Positions 1-7,256 of a stretch of DNA of 64,000 bases are shown here, piece after piece. The stretch's first letter is position 1. Each line of letters starts with the position of its first letter. Below the pieces are notes generated by a model, which saw only the letters and a program-made list of their open reading frames with translations, had not been told where the DNA came from and ran no database searches. This DNA is from JAJDXW01 sp965223775 (GTDB lineage: Bacteria; Pseudomonadota; Gammaproteobacteria; HK1), in NCBI GenBank assembly GCA_965223775.1, contig OZ245021.1, forward strand, positions 4,960,001 to 5,024,000, in the 5' to 3' direction. The translations under genes and the position numbers were made by a program.

Positions 1-702
1 GTCGAGCGTCAGTTCCGGGCCGATGCACCGGACCGCATCTGGGTCGCCGACATCACCTACGTGCCGACCTGGACCGGGTTTGTGTACCTGGCCGTCGTGC
101 TCGATGTGTTCAGCCGCAAAGTGGTCGGGTGGGCCATGGCCAACCATCTTCGCACCGAGCTGGTGCTCGGGGCACTGAACATGGCGATCGCACAGCGCCG
201 CCCCCAAGGGGTCATCCATCATTCCGACAAGGGTACGCAGTACACCTCCCTCGCCTTCGGCAAGCGATGCCGGGAGATGGGAGTGGTGACGTCGACCGGA
301 TCGGCAGGCGACTGCTACGACAACGCGATGGCCGAGAGCTTCTTCGCCACGCTCGAATGCGAGCTGCTGCAACGGCGCTCGTTTCAGACCCAGGCCGAAG
401 CACGCATGGCCATCTTCGCGTTCGTGGAATCCTGGTACAACACCCGCCGCTTGCACTCTGGGCTGGGGTACCTGAGCCCCAACGAATTCGAACGCCGCGC
501 GGCCGCGGGGCGCCCGATGGGCACCGAGGGTCATCACGAACAAGCCAACCTCGAGCCCTTCCGAATCGGCCGGCCGGGGATCCACAACCACCCTCCGGGG
601 AGACCCTCAACACTGGTCTCCGAGAGAGATTTCATTCCATCGGCTATCGTTCACCCCAGTGCCGGTGGCGACAGCCCTCAACCGTCCACCGAATCGGGGT
701 AG
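1..702 (+). CDS. IS3-family transposase OrfB (5' end outside window)
   Basis: DDE integrase-fold transposase that would cut and join the ends of an IS3-type element. The open frame runs in from the window edge, so the N-terminus is missing. The rve domain shows the first Asp in WVADITY, the second in HHSDKGTQYTS and the Glu in NAMAESFFATLECELL, followed by the usual end motif YNTRRLHSGLGYLSPNEFE near base 490. IS3 OrfB proteins normally stop soon after this motif; here the frame continues about 70 codons with no recognisable similarity, so the 3' part may be read-through into flanking DNA. It abuts a truncated tyrosine recombinase, suggesting that the element landed in a recombinase module. 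Family certain, exact end uncertain. Confidence 0.85.
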   Translation, partial: VERQFRADAPDRIWVADITYVPTWTGFVYLAVVLDVFSRKVVGWAMANHLRTELVLGALNMAIAQRRPQGVIHHSDKGTQYTSLAFGKRCREMGVVTSTGSAGDCYDNAMAESFFATLECELLQRRSFQTQAEARMAIFAFVESWYNTRRLHSGLGYLSPNEFERRAAAGRPMGTEGHHEQANLEPFRIGRPGIHNHPPGRPSTLVSERDFIPSAIVHPSAGGDSPQPSTESG

Positions 703-884
703 GCCCATACTGCCGCCAAGGAGCGGACGTACAACGCATGCTGCCGCTGCTGTCCACGTACCTGGGCCACGCCAGCGTCGCCGGCACCCAAGTCTATCTC
801 ACCATGACTCCGGAACTGCTGGGCGAGGCCGCGTTGCGCTTCGAACGCTACGTACAAACAGGAACAGGAGGCGGCGATGACTGA
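703..884 (+). pseudogene. C-terminal fragment of a tyrosine recombinase
   Basis: Only the last part of the catalytic domain remains: a stretch reading LPLLSTYLGHASVAGTQVYL, with the LGH motif and the tyrosine nucleophile in QVYLTM, then PELLGEAALRFERYV. The box I Arg and the HxxR motif are absent, so it cannot be active. The frame stays open further 5' but upstream of about base 700 it is antisense-like noise within the IS3 region. Its stop overlaps the start of the next recombinase (ATGA at 881-884 lies inside the next gene's start region), the arrangement known from recombinase-in-trio (RIT) modules, where three recombinase genes overlap in tandem. The middle gene of such trios typically ends in a similar YLTxxPEL motif. 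The exact junction with the IS3 element cannot be placed by eye. Confidence 0.7.
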
Positions 885-1884
885 TCCCTGTTTACTCGGT
901 CCCTGGCTACGCCGCTTCCTCGAGGAGCACTTGGTGAGCGAGCGCAACCTGGCCCGCAACACCCAGCTCAGCTACCGCGACACGCTGGCTCTTCTGCTTC
1001 CCTTCGTCGCCGGCAAGGCGCGTATGCCGATCGACCGGTTGGCCGTGCGTGACCTCAGTGCCGAGCGCGTACTCGCCTTCCTGGCACACATCGAGCACGG
1101 CCGAGGCTGCTCTCCCCGTACCCGCAACCAGCGCCTCGCGGCCATCCGTACCTTCGCCCGCTACGTCGCCACCCGCAGCCCCGAGCATGTCGAATGGTGC
1201 GGCCGGATCCGCGCTATCGCGTTGAAAAAAACTGCGCCTCCTGCAGTGAGCTACCTCGAGAAGCACGAGCTCGATGCCTTACTTGACGTCCCGGACACCT
1301 CCACGCCGCAGGGTCGTCGCGAGCGCGCTTTGTTGTTGTTCCTGTACCACACGGGTGCCCGTGCATCTGAGGCCGCGCAGCTCAGGATCGGAGGACTGCA
1401 ATTGGCCGACAAGAGCGCGGACCACTCGCGCGTTACCTTGTTGGGCAAAGGCGGGAAGACACGCCTGTGTCCGCTCCTGCGGGAATCCGCGCGGGCGCTG
1501 GCGGACCTGGTGGCGGGACGCGACCCCGGAGCGGCGGTCTTCCTCAGTCGTCTCGGACGCCCGATCACCCGCTCCGGCATCCGTCAATTGGTCGAGCGTT
1601 GTGCAGCGAAAGCCACCGCACGCGCCCCGTCGCTGAACTCCAAGAAGGTCGGTCCGCATGTGCTGCGCCATACGGCAGCGACCCACATGCTGCGATCGGG
1701 AGTGGATCTGAACACGATCCGCGCATGGCTGGGCCACGCGAGTCTGGACACGACGAGCGTCTATGCCGAAATCGACCTCGAGAGAAAAGCGAAAGCGGTC
1801 GCACTCTTCGACTCGGCTGAACCGGCACGGAACAGGTCGTATCGTGACAACCGCGGGCTCATGGCGTATCTACAATCACTGTAA
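877..1884 (+). CDS. Tyrosine recombinase/integrase (last gene of a trio-like module)
   Basis: Complete 335-residue site-specific recombinase. The N-terminal SAM-like core-binding domain (about residues 8-105) includes the NTQLSYRDTL and RNQRLAAIRTF helices. The catalytic domain shows all expected residues: Arg in HTGARASEA, Lys in LLGKGGKTR, HVLRHTAATH, WLGHASLDTT, and the nucleophile Tyr in TSVYAEID. The start overlaps the end of the preceding recombinase fragment by 8 bases, implying translational coupling. Two strong palindromes lie directly after the stop and may be element ends or crossover sites. In RIT-type modules the three proteins are thought to act together; here the first is missing and the second is a stub, so mobility is probably lost although this protein looks intact. 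An XerC/D-like chromosomal role is less likely given the context. Confidence 0.88.
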   Translation: MTDPCLLGPWLRRFLEEHLVSERNLARNTQLSYRDTLALLLPFVAGKARMPIDRLAVRDLSAERVLAFLAHIEHGRGCSPRTRNQRLAAIRTFARYVATRSPEHVEWCGRIRAIALKKTAPPAVSYLEKHELDALLDVPDTSTPQGRRERALLLFLYHTGARASEAAQLRIGGLQLADKSADHSRVTLLGKGGKTRLCPLLRESARALADLVAGRDPGAAVFLSRLGRPITRSGIRQLVERCAAKATARAPSLNSKKVGPHVLRHTAATHMLRSGVDLNTIRAWLGHASLDTTSVYAEIDLERKAKAVALFDSAEPARNRSYRDNRGLMAYLQSL

Positions 1885-1891
1885 ACACAAT

Positions 1892-1963
1892 CCGTTATGC
1901 GCTGCGGAAACGCGGCTTGGCCTTGGCTTCATAAGGGGATGGGCCTCGTGCAGCGCATAACGG
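1892..1963. repeat. 14-bp perfect inverted repeat 3' of the recombinase
   Basis: CCGTTATGCGCTGC at 1892-1905 is repeated in inverted orientation at 1950-1963, with 44 bases between. It begins 8 bases after the recombinase stop codon. Candidate recombination site or element terminus; a transcription terminator is less likely because no T-tract follows. Confidence 0.7.
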
Positions 1964-1977
1964 GGAACAGCCCATAA

Positions 1978-2009
1978 AACGCTATATGCGCTACAGCGCA
2001 TATAGCGTT
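1978..2009. repeat. Near-perfect 32-bp palindrome
   Basis: AACGCTATATGCGCT (1978-1992) and its exact reverse complement (1995-2009) are separated by only AC. The core ATGCGCT/AGCGCAT is shared with the inverted repeat just upstream, so the two structures look related. A cruciform of this kind next to a tyrosine recombinase is a plausible recombinase binding site. Confidence 0.75.
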
Positions 2010-2193
2010 CACTGCTCGTTACGGCCTGCGTGCTCGCCAAGTCCCTGAAGGACCCTCTGCACTGGAAGCTTCAGCCGCTTCGTTACCTCCACGACCGTTC
2101 CAATTGCTACCGGCTGGAACGACAGTTGCCGGGTGGGATTCTCACCCACTGAGAGAACGCGCCTTCCACGGCGCACTGAGATTTCCGCGCTAG

Positions 2194-2290
2194 TGGCCAC
2201 TCGATCTTGCGGCCCGCACCGGACACCTCGAGATCGTAAAGGCGCTCATCGCCACCGGCGCCGATGTCAACAACGCCAGTGACGCCCACG
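2194..2290 (+). pseudogene. Ankyrin-repeat fragment
   Basis: Directly after an in-frame TAG the plus strand reads PLDLAARTGHLEIVKALIA and then TGADVNNASD, one almost perfect ankyrin repeat (consensus xTPLHxAAxxGHxxVVxxLLxxGADVN). Downstream the frame degenerates into low-complexity sequence. It is about 30 codons with no start, so it is a remnant of an ankyrin protein gene, not a functional gene. Confidence 0.6.
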
Positions 2291-2304
2291 CGTCGGGCAT
2301 TCGG

Positions 2305-2418
2305 CTACGTCCACGATCGGGGCGCGGTGCCGTTCCGCCAGGGAGCGAGCATGGTCCCCAGGGTGCTGCTCGTGGTGGACGAGGTCGCCGACGGACCGCG
2401 CCACGATCGTGGACGTAG
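2305..2418. repeat. 24-bp inverted repeat (23/24) around 66 bp
   Basis: The left arm at 2305-2328 begins CTACGTCCACGATCG. The right arm at 2395-2418 is its reverse complement with one mismatch. The 114-bp unit could fold into a long hairpin. It follows the ankyrin remnant and contains no gene. A MITE-like element or an inverted micro-duplication are both possible. Confidence 0.65.
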
Positions 2419-2761
2419 ACCAGGTGCCGCTCGGTCCAGTCCAGGTACCGGCGCGACCGCTCGAAACGCCGCAACCAACCCTGTCCTGATTTCAATCCGC
2501 AGAACATCTGTCCGTTCAGATAGAATTCGTGTTGTTGTACATCGTCGCCGACGAACGCGAGCACGAGGTCCAAGAGATTCGCGAGTTCATCTCCACCATC
2601 GTGCCGGAAGCGGACACCCGTCTGCCGTCCGCGGCTGACCACGGCGACCGACCTGACGACACCCAGCACGGCGAATCCTAGCCTCGCGATCCAGCACCCG
2701 AGCCCTGCATCACCGTTGCCCATGCCCGAGGATCCATGAACCATTTGCTTCCAACAATGCC

Positions 2762-5038
2762 ATGACGGGCTCAGACATCCGATTTCCGGAATCGCTTCGC
2801 TCCGCGCTCCGCGACGGCGAGCTCGTCGTCTTTGCCGGCGCCGGGGTCTCCATGGGAAGCCCCGCCTGCCTGCCGGACTTCAGAACCCTCGCAGATTCGA
2901 TCGCCGAGGGCTCCGGCGAGACACGACTCGACAGCGAAACCGATGACGCCTTCCTCGGCCGTCTGGACAACGCCGGTGTGCACGTCCACGACAGAGCCGC
3001 TCGACTCCTTCAAACCAACCGCTGCGGCAACCCCCCGAGCCCCACCGGTCTGCACCGTGATCTTGTGCGGCTGTATCCGGAACCCGACAAGGTCCGGATC
3101 GTCACGACCAACTTCGACCTAATGTTCGACGCCGCCGCGCGGGATCTGTTCGCCGAGAAACCCGACCTGTTCAGGGCGCCCGCTCTGCCGCTCGGCCGCG
3201 CGTTCAACGGGATCGTTCATGTCCATGGTTGCCTCGACCGGCCCCGGGAAATGGTTCTCACGGACGCGGACTTCGGCCGTGCCTACCTGACCGACGGATG
3301 GGCCAGCCGCTTTCTCGTCGAGCTGTTTCGCTCAACCACCGTCATGTTTGTCGGCTACGGCCACAACGACACAGTCATGAAGTACCTTGCGCGGGCCCTG
3401 CCGGAGAGCGACGCGGGAAGACGTTTCATTCTCACCGACGAAGCGGACGACAACCGGTGGTCGGGCCTGGGCATCGAGCCCGTCTACTTCCCCAAGGATG
3501 ACTACGACCGGCTGAATGTCGCTATCCACGACCTCGCCGACTATGCGAGGCGCGGTCTGCTCGATTGGCGCCATGAAATCAGCGAGATCGCACGACGGCC
3601 GCCTTCTCCCGACGCAAGAGAGGCCGAAACCATTCGCGACGCGCTCGCCGACCCAACCAGGGCGCGCTTCTTTACCGAAGTCGCGACCGATTCGGAATGG
3701 CTCGACTGGCTCGACAAGCACGGTTACCTCGTCCCGCTATTCGAGACCGGACCGCTCAGCGAGCGCGACGGCACGCTCGCAGCCTGGCTCGTCGACAAGT
3801 TCGCTCTCGCTCACCCCGAGGCGCTCTTTCTCCTTGTCGGCCGACACGATATGACCCTCAACCCCTGGCTCTGGCAGGGCATGGCCCGGACCCTCGCGTA
3901 CCGCATCGATGCTCCACCGGACGACGAGACGCTTGCGCGCTGGGTTTCCTGCCTGCTCGCCACCGCCCCGCCCCTGCGGGACATGGATCTCCTTGGATCC
4001 CTGGGACGACGCTGCCTCCAATCCGGCTTGCTCCAACCTCTGCTCGAGATTTTCGATGCCATGGCCCGGCACCGCCTCCATCTGAAGCCGCCGTTCTTCG
4101 AACTCGATGACGACCTCGCAGCCGACCTCGACCTGCCTGAGCAGGACATCGAACTCGAACTGTCCCCGGATGACGACAACTCCGCGCTGAACGAACTCTG
4201 GGAGATCGGGCTCAAGCCACGCGTCGACGCCGTTGCCGAGCCCTTGCTGTCGTCCGTTGCAGTGCATCTCGCCGCCCGGCACCGAACGTTCCTCGCGTGG
4301 CAGAAAACGGATCCGAACAGCGATCCCGACAGTCTCGGGCGCGACGCCATCGAACCCCACAAGCAGCGCCTTCGTTACGGCCATGTCGATGTACTGATCG
4401 ACGCCGCGCTTGACTGCATGCAATGGCTCGCCCGCAACCGTCCGCAGGCCGCGGCGAGGTGGTGCGAGCAACTCACCACTTCGGCGATACCGCTTCTCCG
4501 CCGCCTCGGTGTGCAGGCGCTGTCGCTCAGAACGGACCTCTCCGCCTGCAAGAAACTCGACTGGCTGCTCGCCAACGCGGATCTGCACGACGATCCCGCC
4601 GACCATGCACTGTCTCGCCTCCTGGAGGACATCTATCCGCAGCTCGGGCCGCAACAGCGGCAGCGGACGATCGAAACCATTCTCGCCTTCCATCTGCCCC
4701 ACGATGAGGACGAGCCAGAAGGACACGTCACCGTCCTGCATCACTTTCACTGGCTGCAACTGCTCCACGACGCAGACCCCGGTTGCGCCCTAGCCAGCAA
4801 CGCCCTTGCTGATCTGAATGCACGTTTCCCTGCGCTCGTCTCTGGCGACCCGCCCGCTCCAATGCCTCTCTGGAATGTCGAAACACTGTTGTCACGACCG
4901 CCCGGCGATTGGCTCGATGAATTGTTGCCGTTCCCACCAGAGACTTCGAGCGGCCCGGGTCGCCATGAGCTTCTCGCCAACGTCACCCGCGCCGCCCAAC
5001 ACGAGTTCCGTTGGGGGGGGATCTCGCCCAGGCTCTGA
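2762..5038 (+). CDS. SIR2-domain protein, N-terminal portion (frameshifted at poly-G)
   Basis: Begins with a SIR2-like NAD-binding domain of the SIR2_2 type (about residues 8-260): GAGVS at 26-30, TTNFD at 115-119, VHVHG with the putative catalytic His at 152-156, and FVGYGHND at about 196-203. The remaining 500 residues are helical and unassigned, as in defence-associated sirtuins, which degrade NAD+ on phage infection. The frame ends in ISPRL-stop just after a run of eight G (5013-5020); the other frame continues at once as good protein to 6264. With nine G the gene would encode a single protein of about 1167 residues, the usual size of large SIR2 defence proteins. So this is one gene split by a homopolymer shift. 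An antiviral role is inferred from family and neighbourhood only. Confidence 0.82.
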   Translation: MTGSDIRFPESLRSALRDGELVVFAGAGVSMGSPACLPDFRTLADSIAEGSGETRLDSETDDAFLGRLDNAGVHVHDRAARLLQTNRCGNPPSPTGLHRDLVRLYPEPDKVRIVTTNFDLMFDAAARDLFAEKPDLFRAPALPLGRAFNGIVHVHGCLDRPREMVLTDADFGRAYLTDGWASRFLVELFRSTTVMFVGYGHNDTVMKYLARALPESDAGRRFILTDEADDNRWSGLGIEPVYFPKDDYDRLNVAIHDLADYARRGLLDWRHEISEIARRPPSPDAREAETIRDALADPTRARFFTEVATDSEWLDWLDKHGYLVPLFETGPLSERDGTLAAWLVDKFALAHPEALFLLVGRHDMTLNPWLWQGMARTLAYRIDAPPDDETLARWVSCLLATAPPLRDMDLLGSLGRRCLQSGLLQPLLEIFDAMARHRLHLKPPFFELDDDLAADLDLPEQDIELELSPDDDNSALNELWEIGLKPRVDAVAEPLLSSVAVHLAARHRTFLAWQKTDPNSDPDSLGRDAIEPHKQRLRYGHVDVLIDAALDCMQWLARNRPQAAARWCEQLTTSAIPLLRRLGVQALSLRTDLSACKKLDWLLANADLHDDPADHALSRLLEDIYPQLGPQQRQRTIETILAFHLPHDEDEPEGHVTVLHHFHWLQLLHDADPGCALASNALADLNARFPALVSGDPPAPMPLWNVETLLSRPPGDWLDELLPFPPETSSGPGRHELLANVTRAAQHEFRWGGISPRL

Positions 5039-6264
5039 CCGACCGTCAGCACTGGCACACCGATGTCTGGATCGCCCTGTTCCGCGCCTGGCGCAAGGCC
5101 CAGCTCACCGATGAAGAACTCGAAGAGGTGTTCGGCTATCTCGGCGAGAAAGCGCTTTCAACCGCGCATCCCGCCCGTATTGCCGATCTACTGCTTGCCT
5201 GGCTTGAGCAAGCCGATGCCCCGATCGCGAGCGACTTGCTCTCACGAGCCAACGAAATCGCTTCGCGATTGTGGATGGTCATCGACCAGGATAGCGCTCC
5301 CGACCCCGGCGATTCCTGGCATTCCCTCGCCATCGGCAGGCCCGCCGGAATTCTCGCCCGCTACTGGCTGACACAACGCTCACTCCTGCGTGAGCACCCC
5401 GACACGATGCCTCCATCCTTCCTGGTCGAAGTCCGCGCGGCACTCTCGACGATCGTTCAGGACTCCACGAACCCCGGAAGACAAGGACGCGCGGTCCTTG
5501 CCGGTCAACTCGCATTCCTCGTCGATGTCGAGGAGCAGTGGACCCGCAACAACCTGATATCCCGATTCAGCCAGGACCCCGGCTCGGACGACTACCAAGC
5601 GGTTTGGGACGGATTTCTCACGACCGGCCGTATCACCGAGACCGTTGGCTCGCTCCTGACGGATGCCTTCCTGCAGGCGCCTCCCCACATCCTCGCCCGG
5701 ACGTGCAGCCGAAGGATGCTCGACGGGTTCGTCAATCGCTACACCGTGATGCTCGCTCACTTCGCCGACGATCCGGTTGACACTTGGCTCCCGGTATTCT
5801 TCCGCCATGCCACCGAAGGCGCCCGCTTGCGTTTCGCCTTGGAGATTCACCATCTCCTCCGTCACTCGGACGACGCGCAGCAACGCGAGGCGTGGGAACG
5901 CTGGCTCGAACGCTACTGGAAACACCGCCTCGACGGCGTCCTGAAGCCTCTCAACGATGCCGAGACCAGGCTCATCTTCGCTTGCCTTCCCGCATTCAAG
6001 GCGCTCTTCGCCACGGCCGTCGAACTCGCGCTGTGCATGCCCCCGGTGCCCCTTTCCGGTTCCCAGACCATCTATGACCTCTGGCGAGGAGATCATGGTC
6101 GGAACACCCCGGACGCCGTCGCGAAGCTGCTCATCCATTTGGGAGAACACGCTTCGCATGATCCCACCTGGCATCGCGCCGACGAACTGATTAACGTCCT
6201 TCTTGGCACCGGTATTCCGGAACACCTCCGAAGAAAACTTCTGGATGTTCGTGCAAGGCTTTGA
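5011..6264 (+). CDS. SIR2-domain protein, C-terminal portion (second frame)
   Basis: Continuation of the SIR2 gene after the G8 tract; the residue order RWGG then DLAQALTD joins naturally if one G is added. The piece has no SIR2 motifs and consists of helical repeats rich in Trp and Leu, the presumed sensor/oligomerisation region of the full protein. The only start codon near the junction is a TTG in the tract, without a ribosome site, so separate translation is unlikely. The full protein could still be made by transcriptional or ribosomal slippage on the G run, or the split could be a sequencing or assembly error. Nothing recognisable follows it in the same operon. Confidence 0.75.
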   Translation: MGGDLAQALTDRQHWHTDVWIALFRAWRKAQLTDEELEEVFGYLGEKALSTAHPARIADLLLAWLEQADAPIASDLLSRANEIASRLWMVIDQDSAPDPGDSWHSLAIGRPAGILARYWLTQRSLLREHPDTMPPSFLVEVRAALSTIVQDSTNPGRQGRAVLAGQLAFLVDVEEQWTRNNLISRFSQDPGSDDYQAVWDGFLTTGRITETVGSLLTDAFLQAPPHILARTCSRRMLDGFVNRYTVMLAHFADDPVDTWLPVFFRHATEGARLRFALEIHHLLRHSDDAQQREAWERWLERYWKHRLDGVLKPLNDAETRLIFACLPAFKALFATAVELALCMPPVPLSGSQTIYDLWRGDHGRNTPDAVAKLLIHLGEHASHDPTWHRADELINVLLGTGIPEHLRRKLLDVRARL

Positions 6265-6813
6265 TGCGGAACCTGACCTTGCCCGCCTGCAACCGCACGG
6301 AACCCTATCCTCGCCCAGCTTCTCGAGCGCCGACTTCACGTCGCGCGCGACGGCGGCTTGTACACCGCGGATCGCGGGTGCGCGGGTGTGCGAGGCGTAG
6401 GACGATCGAGAAGATTGGGTGGACCCTTGGTCCGAAGGCGTCGGGTAACGGGAGCGGGACTTGGGGGAGTCGACTGGCGAGCCGCGGGAGGTTGCGAGAC
6501 ACAGGCCGACGGCTGCGGCGCGCGACGGCTAGAAAGAGTGGCCCGCAGGAAGGGGGAACTGGACCTGCTGCTAGAGGAGCTTGTCCACGCTCCGTGGTGG
6601 GTAGCCTTCGTCGCGGATCTTCACCCGCACTACGTCGAAGTACACGATCGCGAAGCCGAACTCAACAACGCGCCGGCGACACCCGTTGGCGAAGGACGCT
6701 TGAAAAACGTGTGGACCGGGACGCACACGGTGGTCGCCGGCGGAACCAAGCGCCACTACTCGGAACGGAATGCGCCGCGATGAGCGCGGTGCCATCGACC
6801 GGAGAAGACGACG
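6265..6813. other. Gene-free stretch with mobile-element debris
   Basis: Between the SIR2 gene and the cold-shock remnant no intact gene is seen. The long frames on both strands are arginine-rich noise. The one recognisable piece is an IS256-type transposase fragment on the minus strand (listed separately). Confidence 0.5.
6571..6690 (-). pseudogene. IS256-family transposase fragment
   Basis: On the minus strand a short segment reads FAIVYFDVVRVKIRDEG, the signature around the first catalytic Asp of IS256-family transposases (YxxVYxDAxxVKxRDxG). The surrounding sequence is not transposase-like, so only about 20-40 codons survive. It marks an old insertion next to the SIR2 gene. Confidence 0.55.
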
Positions 6814-7018
6814 ATGCCAACAGGAACCGTGGTTCAACGCGACCAAGGGCTACGGGTTCATCGCGCCGGAGGACGGCTCGAAGGACGCGTTCGTTCACAT
6901 CTCGGCCGTCGAACGAGCGGGACTCGCGACGCTCCGCGAGGGACAACGGGTGAGCTACGAGCTCCGCCCCGGCCGGAACGGCAAGTTCTCCGCCGAAGAA
7001 CTCTCGGTAGCCGACTGA
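6814..7018 (+). pseudogene. Cold-shock protein (CspA family), frameshifted by a 5-bp deletion
   Basis: Starts with an ATG behind a good ribosome site (GGAGA at 6801) and reads MPTGTV, then shifts frame; in the next frame it continues WFNATKGYGFIAPEDGSKD, FVHISAVERAGL and ends KFSAEELSVAD. The usual start of this family is TGTVKWFNATKG. Restoring five bases (AAGTG) between two GTG copies at 6828-6832 gives VKWFN and a protein of 69 residues, exactly the normal CspA length. RNP1-like GYGFI and RNP2-like FVHIS motifs are intact. The lesion looks like a deletion between short direct repeats (or a sequence error). Another open frame begins upstream at 6770 and could make a chimeric N-terminus, but it has no ribosome site. 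Confidence 0.75.
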
Positions 7019-7097
7019 AGTCCAGCGCACCATATTGGAGCGGACCCGGACACGAGACCGGAACGAGGTGCGACGACGCCATCAGGCAGGCGGCAGG

Positions 7098-7256
7098 ATG
7101 AGAGGGCTACTTCGGAGCGTCGTCGCATTGCCGAGGGGGGGCGCCTCGACCGCTGAGTGCCTAGCGAAACCGAAGAAAATCGACCACTTGGTCCGTGAGC
7201 TGTATAGGCTCACACCGGCGAATGTCGCAGCAACCGAGAAGAGGGCTCCGTCATGA
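7098..7256 (+). CDS. Small ORF overlapping the KAP NTPase start (uncertain)
   Basis: Possible 52-residue reading frame, MRGLLRSVVAL at the start and IDHLVRELYRLTPANV near the end. Its stop overlaps the start of the KAP gene by four bases (ATGA at 7253), the spacing of a translationally coupled pair, but it has no ribosome site of note and no recognisable family. It may be chance. Confidence 0.25.
   Translation: MRGLLRSVVALPRGGASTAECLAKPKKIDHLVRELYRLTPANVAATEKRAPS

Larger units (their letters stand above)
2010..2761. other. Gene-poor junk region with gene fragments
   Basis: No intact gene was recognised between the recombinase palindromes and the SIR2 gene. It holds a single ankyrin-repeat fragment and a long imperfect hairpin (both listed separately). 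A plus-strand frame after a TGA near 2494 runs to about 2681 and reads VADEREHEVQEIREFIS, which has gene-like composition but no start or known family. It looks like a scar of several deletions and insertions. Confidence 0.5.

Noticed and set aside
1891..2010. Integron attC site
   Set aside because: The GTTATGC/GCATAAC words are present, but order and spacing do not fit R''-L''-L'-R' architecture and no integron integrase features are seen in the neighbouring recombinase.
2190..2744. 184-codon minus-strand frame
   Set aside because: It runs across the ankyrin fragment and the hairpin in the wrong orientation; no recognisable domain.
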